DNA of 64,000 nt, taken from NCBI RefSeq assembly GCF_004214835.1, contig NZ_PIQJ01000002.1:62001-126000 (forward strand), in the 5' to 3' direction. The notes under the pieces were generated by a model that worked only from the letters and a program-made list of their open reading frames with translations, had not been told where the DNA came from and did not search any database. This document shows positions 58,731-64,000 of the stretch, piece by piece (position 1 is the stretch's first letter; the number at the start of each line of letters is the position of its first letter). Source of the DNA: Pseudidiomarina tainanensis (GTDB lineage Bacteria > Pseudomonadota > Gammaproteobacteria > Enterobacterales > Alteromonadaceae). Made by a program: the position numbers and the translations under genes.

Positions 58731-60254
58731 TTACCACTTACGGGTGACTTCATAAATATCGGTACGGCGATCTTTTAAATTAGTCACCGAACCTTCGTGA
58801 TGTAAATATCGCAATTCATCTAAATTCAGATCAGAAAAAATGAGCTGTTCGGTATTTGGCGTGGTTTCCGCCAAGATGGCATCGTATGGGAAAGCAAAGT
58901 CAGAGGGCGAGAAAACCGCCGACTGCGCATACTGTACGTCTAAGCTTTCAACTTGCGGCAAGTTCCCGACACTACCGCAGGTCACCACATAGCATTCGTT
59001 TTCGACCGCCCGGGCTTGGGCACAGTGGCGGACACGCAAGTACGCATTGCGTGTATCGGTCCAAAACGGCACGAAGAGAATTTCTAACCCTTCGTCGGCC
59101 ATTAAGCGGCCAAGTTCTGGAAATTCGACATCGTAGCAAATGAGAATGCCAACTTTACCGGCATCGGTATCAAACACGCGAACTTGATCACCTCCCTCGA
59201 TGACCCAGTCACGTTTTTCGTGCGGCGTAACATGAATCTTGCGTTGTTCTTCAACGGTGCCATCGCGACGACAGAGGTAAGAAACGTTATAGATCACATC
59301 GTCTTCATTAATTGGCATGGAACCGGTAATGATATTAACGTTGTAACTGACTGCCATTTGCGACATTTCACGCTTGAAACGCTCAGTGAATCCAGCGAGG
59401 AATCGAATCGCATCTTTTTGTTGGCTTTGATCCGTAAGCCCCATTAACGGCGCATTAAAGAACTCTGGAAATACTGCGAAGTCACTTTGGTAACTCGAAA
59501 TCGCATCAACGAAGTACTCCACTTGGCGAAGCATTTCCTCCACGGAGTCAATTTCACGCATTTGCCATTGTACGGCGCCAATTCGTACGTTACGGATGCG
59601 CGACCCGAGAATATTATCTGACGGCTCGTATAAAAAGTTATTCCACTCAAGTAACGTCGCAAAACCAACCGAACGTTTATCTTCCGGCAAATATTTACCT
59701 AATAGCCGTTTAACAGTGAAATCATTCGCTAATTGGAACGTTAGAATTGGGTCGTAGATTTCGCGGCGGTGCACGGCCTCAATGTATTGGCCTGGCGTCA
59801 TTTCATCAGCGTACTTGTGGAAATTAACAATACGCCCGCCAGCCAGAATCGCTTTCAGGTTCGATTGCCGACAAAGCTCTTTACGCGCATCATATAAGCG
59901 GCGTCCCAAGCGATAACCGCGATAGTCTGGGTGGATTAGCACATCAAGACCATAAATCGCATCGCCTTTGCGGTCGTTCAGAATATTTTCACGCGCATCC
60001 ATCAAATCATCATAGGTGTGCGGGTTACTAAAACGGGCGTACTTTACTTTGACGGTTAACGCTACGCCAACCAACTGCCCATTGTCCTCAAGGCAAATCT
60101 GACCCTCTGGAAATTCTTGCACCAGCTTTAAAATCGTATGTTCACCCCAAGCGCCACCAATATCGGGATAGACCTTATCCATCAAGACTTTTAATTGCGG
60201 GTAATCGTCTTTGCGCAAATTACGTAACTGTAAGTGAAGTTCATCCGGGCTCAT
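58731..60254 (-). CDS. Bifunctional GNAT N-acetyltransferase / carbon-nitrogen hydrolase
   Basis: About 507 residues. The ATG at 60254 has AAAGG 6 nt upstream; two other in-frame starts within 27 nt lack proper spacing. Residues 10-190 are a GNAT domain with the acetyl-CoA loop IHPDYRGYRLGRRLYDARKE. Residues 220-500 are a nitrilase-superfamily domain with a complete Glu-Lys-Cys triad: E264 in AVFPEFFNAP, K339 in EEQRKIHVTPHEK and C373 in GILICYDVEFPELGRLM. The fusion suggests one substrate handled by acetyl transfer and amide or nitrile hydrolysis; its identity is unknown. Upstream of the acyl-CoA ligase, probably one operon. Confidence 0.9.
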   Translation of the reverse strand: MSPDELHLQLRNLRKDDYPQLKVLMDKVYPDIGGAWGEHTILKLVQEFPEGQICLEDNGQLVGVALTVKVKYARFSNPHTYDDLMDARENILNDRKGDAIYGLDVLIHPDYRGYRLGRRLYDARKELCRQSNLKAILAGGRIVNFHKYADEMTPGQYIEAVHRREIYDPILTFQLANDFTVKRLLGKYLPEDKRSVGFATLLEWNNFLYEPSDNILGSRIRNVRIGAVQWQMREIDSVEEMLRQVEYFVDAISSYQSDFAVFPEFFNAPLMGLTDQSQQKDAIRFLAGFTERFKREMSQMAVSYNVNIITGSMPINEDDVIYNVSYLCRRDGTVEEQRKIHVTPHEKRDWVIEGGDQVRVFDTDAGKVGILICYDVEFPELGRLMADEGLEILFVPFWTDTRNAYLRVRHCAQARAVENECYVVTCGSVGNLPQVESLDVQYAQSAVFSPSDFAFPYDAILAETTPNTEQLIFSDLNLDELRYLHHEGSVTNLKDRRTDIYEVTRKW

Positions 60255-60384
60255 AGACATCCTTTGTGGTTCTGTGTACAACTTGAATTAAAGGTAAGCG
60301 TTCTACGCGATGCTTGCAACGTCAAGATAAGACATATAAACTTCTGGACGTCTAAATAACAACATAACTGAAGCAAGGATTTTT

Positions 60385-61710
60385 ATGACACAGCCAGCCA
60401 GTGCCAAGGCGCTTTTGCCGCTTGGTTTATTTCTTACGCTGTTCCTTGGCACCGGGATCTACTTCCAACTGTCAGGAGTCGATTACGCGTTTTATCAACT
60501 CGCCAGCCCAGTCGCCATACTCCCCGCCATTGTTCTTGGTGTGCTGCTAAGCAAACAGGCCTTTGACGCGCGTATTGATACCTTTGTGGCCGGTGTTGGC
60601 GAACGCAACATCGTCACCATGTGTATGATTTATTTATTAGCCGGCGCCTTCTCAACCGTCGCTGCAGCTACTGGCGGTGTGGACGCTATGGTTGCGCTTG
60701 GCTTAAATGTCATCCCACCACAATTCTTGCTGCCTGGTTTATTTATTATTGCCGCGGTTGTTTCAACTGCTATGGGCACCTCAATGGGTACCCTCGCTGC
60801 GCTGGCGCCGGTTGCGCTGGGTTTAGGTCAGGCCGCAGAAATAGATTTAGCGTTGCTGGCAGGGGTATTAGTTAGTGGTGCTATGTTTGGTGATAACTTG
60901 TCATTTATCTCCGATACCACGATTGCGGCAACGCGCACGCAAGGCTGTGAAATGAGCGATAAATTCAAAGCGAATTTAAAAATCGCACTACCGGCCGCCG
61001 CAATCACACTGATTTGGTTATTCACCTATGACACCGGTGCTGCACCACCTAAGATTCCCGATGCGAATTTATGGCTGAGCCTGCCGTACTTCTTCATTAT
61101 TGTGTTAGCTGTGCTGGGTTTAAACGTTTTCGCCGTGCTTACCCTGGGGATTATTCTTGCCGCCGCCTTTGGTATGGTCACCGTTGGTTATGAATGGGTC
61201 GCCTTTAGCAAAGATATCTACGAAGGCTTCACCAGCATGCAAGAAATCTTCTTGCTGTCGCTATTGATTGGTGGCTTGTCGGCGCTGATTCGGCAACAAG
61301 GTGGCTTACAGTTTCTTGCGAACACCGTCAGTAGTATCACGAGCCGATTGTTTAAACATAAACAACAGCGCGCCGCGTTTGGTGTCGCTGCATTAACTGG
61401 ACTAACGAACTTCGCCGTTGCCAACAATACCGTGACGATTTTGCTCTCTGGTGAAGTCAGTAAACGCCTCGCAGAAGAAGGTAATTTAGCCCCACGCCAA
61501 AGCGCAAGTTTGCTGGATATCTTTGCTTGCGTGGTGCAAGGAGCTCTACCCTACGGCGCCCAAGCATTGTTGATGGGTGCAAGTTTCGGCTTATCGCCAT
61601 TGGATGTGAGTATTCACACAGGTTACTGCTTTATTCTTGGGGCGGTATCAATCGGCATGATCATCTGGCGCAAGCCATTGGAAGCTCGCGCCAGTAGGGT
61701 GACTGCTTAA
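60385..61710 (+). CDS. NhaC-type Na+/H+ antiporter family protein
   Basis: A 441-residue inner-membrane protein with about 10-12 helices. The NhaC family block is clear: [20 protein letters not shown] followed by ATRTQG, with acidic residues likely at the ion site, and earlier [20 protein letters not shown]. The late part has [20 protein letters not shown]. It probably exchanges Na+ for H+ or for a substrate; exact ions are not shown. Useful in a marine or saline setting. The stop is shared with convergent ridA (TTAA). Confidence 0.88.
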   Translation: MTQPASAKALLPLGLFLTLFLGTGIYFQLSGVDYAFYQLASPVAILPAIVLGVLLSKQAFDARIDTFVAGVGERNIVTMCMIYLLAGAFSTVAAATGGVDAMVALGLNVIPPQFLLPGLFIIAAVVSTAMGTSMGTLAALAPVALGLGQAAEIDLALLAGVLVSGAMFGDNLSFISDTTIAATRTQGCEMSDKFKANLKIALPAAAITLIWLFTYDTGAAPPKIPDANLWLSLPYFFIIVLAVLGLNVFAVLTLGIILAAAFGMVTVGYEWVAFSKDIYEGFTSMQEIFLLSLLIGGLSALIRQQGGLQFLANTVSSITSRLFKHKQQRAAFGVAALTGLTNFAVANNTVTILLSGEVSKRLAEEGNLAPRQSASLLDIFACVVQGALPYGAQALLMGASFGLSPLDVSIHTGYCFILGAVSIGMIIWRKPLEARASRVTA

Positions 61711-62099
61711 TTGGTGCTTGGCAACTCCATCACGCCATCAATCTCAATTTGCGCGCCCTTCGGTAAGGCTTTCACGCCGATAGCGGCGCGCGCAGGGTAT
61801 GGCGTTTCGAAAAATTCAGCCATTACCTCGTTCACGATTGGGAAGTTACCCAAGTCGGTCAAATAAATCTGAACCTTGACCATGTCCTGCAACTCGCCTC
61901 CAGCGGCTTCACATACCGCACTCAAGTTTTTGAATACTTGCACGGCTTGCGCACGAAACTCTTCACTGACAAATTCCATGGTTTCTGGCACCAGTGGGAT
62001 TTGACCTGACAAATAAACCGTCGTACCAATCTTCACCGCTTGTGAGTAGGTACCAATGGCAGCGGGTGCTTTTTCTGTACTAATGATGACTTTTGACAT
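61707..62099 (-). CDS. ridA: 2-iminobutanoate/2-iminopropanoate deaminase RidA
   Basis: About 130 residues from the ATG at 62099, with GGAAG 5 nt upstream; a longer frame would run into spoT. RidA hydrolyses reactive enamines and imines made by PLP enzymes such as threonine dehydratase. Signatures: [68 protein letters not shown] with the substrate-binding Arg. It follows spoT by 2 nt on the same strand. Confidence 0.95.
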   Translation of the reverse strand: MSKVIISTEKAPAAIGTYSQAVKIGTTVYLSGQIPLVPETMEFVSEEFRAQAVQVFKNLSAVCEAAGGELQDMVKVQIYLTDLGNFPIVNEVMAEFFETPYPARAAIGVKALPKGAQIEIDGVMELPSTN

Positions 62100-62101
62100 G
62101 T

Positions 62102-64000
62102 TTACTTCCTTAAGCGCCAAACTCGCTGCACATTCGGCATCTTCCGGATGTGGCGAATCACATCGGCGAGTTGTTTCCTATCACGCACACTAAGTGCGAT
62201 ATCAATATAATAAATATTGGCGTCGAGTTCTTCCGTCTTCAGACCGTGGATATTACATCCAGTGGCTGAAATCGATGCGGTCAGTTTGGCGAGTGCACCT
62301 TGGTGATTCTCAATCTCAACCCGCACTTCAGTGGTAAACTCGGCTTCGGTATTGCCTTCCCATTGCACTGGGAAATAGCGCCCCGGCTCTTCTTCATAGC
62401 CGCGCACGTTCTTACATTCTTTGCGGTGTACCACAAGACCCTTGCCTGGACTCACGTGGGCAATAATGTCATCGCCTGGTATCGGTCGGCAACATTTCGC
62501 AAAACTCACCAATAACCCTTCAGCACCACGAATTGCTAATGTCGTTTTCGGTTGAACGGCGGTGTCTTGTTCGTCTTTTAACTGCGAAAGTTCACCCAAT
62601 AGACGTTTAGCGATGGCTATTGACATCATGTTGCCCAAACCAATTTCGCGTAATAACGACGGTAAGTCGGTAAGTTTGACTTCTTTTAGCACACGGGTGA
62701 AATCGGCTTTTGGAATGTCATCATAATTGATTGGTCCAAGCGCAGCGCGCAGCAAACGTTCTCCCAACTGCTCGGCTTCACGAGTCTCCTGCCCCTTCAA
62801 ATATTGACGAATCTTCGCACGCGCTTTAGCAGTAACGGCAAAATTCAACCATGCGATGTTCGGACGCGAGCCCGGTGCGGTTTTAATCTCTACCGTTTGT
62901 CCGGTTTCGAGCGGCTTCGACAGTGATGACACCTTATGATTCACGCGTGCACCAATGCAGGTATTGCCAATATCTGTATGCACCGCGTAAGCAAAATCAA
63001 CCGGCGTCGCCCCCTGCGGCAATTCAATAATGCGGCCTTCTGGCGTGAAGACATAAATCTCTTCAGGGAATAATTCCGACTTCACGTTTTCGATAAACTC
63101 GAAAGCGTTACCCGTACTTTGCTGTAATTCTAATAGGCTTTGCATCCAGCGGCGGGCGCGCACTTGCGCAGTGGTGCCAGTACTTTCATCGGTTTTATAT
63201 AACCAGTGCGCGGCAACACCGCGGTCAGCCATCAGGTTCATCTCTTCAGTACGAATCTGTACTTCAACCGGAATCCCGTGTGGACCTTTTAAACTAGTGT
63301 GCAACGACTGATAGCCATTCGACTTGGGAATGGCGATGTAATCTTTGAAGCGCGTTTCAATCGGTTTATAGAGATTATGCAGTGCGCCCAATACGCGATA
63401 GCAAGTATCGAGCTCGTCGACAATCACTCGGAACGCATAAATGTCCATGACTTGTTCGAACTTCAGCTCCTTGTCTCTCATCTTTTGATAGATGCTATAC
63501 AAGTGCTTTTCACGGCCAAGCACACGCGCCTTAATACCGACGTCTTTTAAGCGCTTTTCAATTTCCGTCTGCACCCGCTCAACCAACTCCCGACGATTAC
63601 CGCGAGCTTTCTTGACTTCAGATTCGAGTAATTTCGCACGCCAAGGATGCAAGGCGTGAAAGCCCAGCAATTCCAACTCGTTTTTAATGTCGTGAATACC
63701 CAAACGGTGTGCCAGTGGCGCATAAATTTCTAGGGTTTCACGCGCAATACGGCGTTTTTTGTCGGGGCGCAAATGTCCAATCGTGCGCATATTGTGCGTA
63801 CGGTCAGCTAATTTGATCAGAATGACACGAATATCCTGCACCATCGCCATAATCATTTTGCGATAGTTTTCAGTTTGTAATTCTTCTTTGGAATCAAACT
63901 TAAGCTTGTCGAGCTTGGAGACGCCTTCTACGAGCTCAGCGACGGTTGCGCCAAACTGTTCAGCGAGATCTTCTTGGGTATATTGCGTGTCTTCAATAAC
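62102..64000 (-). CDS. spoT: Bifunctional (p)ppGpp synthetase/hydrolase SpoT, C-terminal part (5' end outside window)
   Basis: The frame stays open to the window end (48 codons above the first internal Met), so the N-terminus is missing; about 632 residues are seen. Order: end of the HD hydrolase domain ([40 protein letters not shown]), synthetase domain ([40 protein letters not shown]), TGS domain ([20 protein letters not shown]), helical region, Cys-containing segment ([20 protein letters not shown]) and a C-terminal ACT domain. It sets (p)ppGpp levels in the stringent response. The HD core motif seen and closeness to ridA favour SpoT over RelA. Confidence 0.96.
   Translation of the reverse strand, partial: VIEDTQYTQEDLAEQFGATVAELVEGVSKLDKLKFDSKEELQTENYRKMIMAMVQDIRVILIKLADRTHNMRTIGHLRPDKKRRIARETLEIYAPLAHRLGIHDIKNELELLGFHALHPWRAKLLESEVKKARGNRRELVERVQTEIEKRLKDVGIKARVLGREKHLYSIYQKMRDKELKFEQVMDIYAFRVIVDELDTCYRVLGALHNLYKPIETRFKDYIAIPKSNGYQSLHTSLKGPHGIPVEVQIRTEEMNLMADRGVAAHWLYKTDESTGTTAQVRARRWMQSLLELQQSTGNAFEFIENVKSELFPEEIYVFTPEGRIIELPQGATPVDFAYAVHTDIGNTCIGARVNHKVSSLSKPLETGQTVEIKTAPGSRPNIAWLNFAVTAKARAKIRQYLKGQETREAEQLGERLLRAALGPINYDDIPKADFTRVLKEVKLTDLPSLLREIGLGNMMSIAIAKRLLGELSQLKDEQDTAVQPKTTLAIRGAEGLLVSFAKCCRPIPGDDIIAHVSPGKGLVVHRKECKNVRGYEEEPGRYFPVQWEGNTEAEFTTEVRVEIENHQGALAKLTASISATGCNIHGLKTEELDANIYYIDIALSVRDRKQLADVIRHIRKMPNVQRVWRLRK

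Overview
The window looks like ordinary chromosomal backbone from a marine gammaproteobacterium in or near the Alteromonadales, most likely Idiomarinaceae (Idiomarina, Pseudidiomarina or Aliidiomarina type). This rests on near-identity of Rho, TrxA, RhlB, GdhA, TatABC, UbiB/E and SpoT to enterobacterial and alteromonad proteins, on conserved blocks such as ubiE-ubiJ-ubiB-tatABC, trxA/rho next to divergent rhlB-gppA, and ubiD-fre, and on dense packing with moderate GC. Genus is an inference. I see no prophage, transposase, integron, CRISPR array, rRNA or tRNA. No gene-free stretch exceeds 300 bases; the longest is the 243-nt trxA-rho gap.

Layout. 1-5.4 kb: end of gorA, a degenerate Tag-like protein, a two-gene PepSY membrane redox module whose second member is fused to an NqrF-like ferredoxin/flavin reductase, and a DUF3300 envelope protein. 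5.5-16.5 kb: metabolic and stress genes, namely gdhA, a DUF488 protein, a 2OG-Fe(II) oxygenase, an OsmC protein, maeA, an unknown exported protein, a divergent Nramp-like transporter, ogt, a WYL-family regulator that lacks its WYL domain, a small secreted coiled-coil protein, a MaoC hydratase and a type I sulfide:quinone oxidoreductase. 16.6-28.6 kb: a lipoprotein acylase of the penicillin amidase family, then recC-recB-recD-arfB.

28.7-31.2 kb: a phosphatase-like lipoprotein, trhO, dps and a DUF3185 protein. 31.2-36.2 kb: a thiamine uptake cluster under a TPP riboswitch (TonB receptor, PnuT-type permease, thiamine-kinase-like phosphotransferase, with an MFS transporter downstream on the same strand). 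This is the most coherent accessory system here. 36.2-43.6 kb: fre, ubiD, a membrane endo/exonuclease/phosphatase protein, rho, trxA, rhlB and gppA.

43.6-54.9 kb: one long minus-strand series trmH-recG-ubiE-ubiJ-ubiB-tatA-tatB-tatC-(VasI-like)-tatD-(diguanylate cyclase)-hemB, with ATGA or TAATG couplings and short gaps, joining ubiquinone synthesis, Tat export and haem synthesis. 55-64 kb: an RluA-type pseudouridine synthase, an exported M20 amidohydrolase, an acyl-CoA ligase, a GNAT-nitrilase fusion, an NhaC-type antiporter, ridA and the 3' part of spoT, which runs off the window end.

A recurring layout feature is very tight convergent gene pairs; three share their stop codons through a 4-bp palindrome (TTAA or CTAG). 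No wholly new multi-gene system was found. The best leads are variant members of known families and the regulatory hairpin in the thiamine leader.
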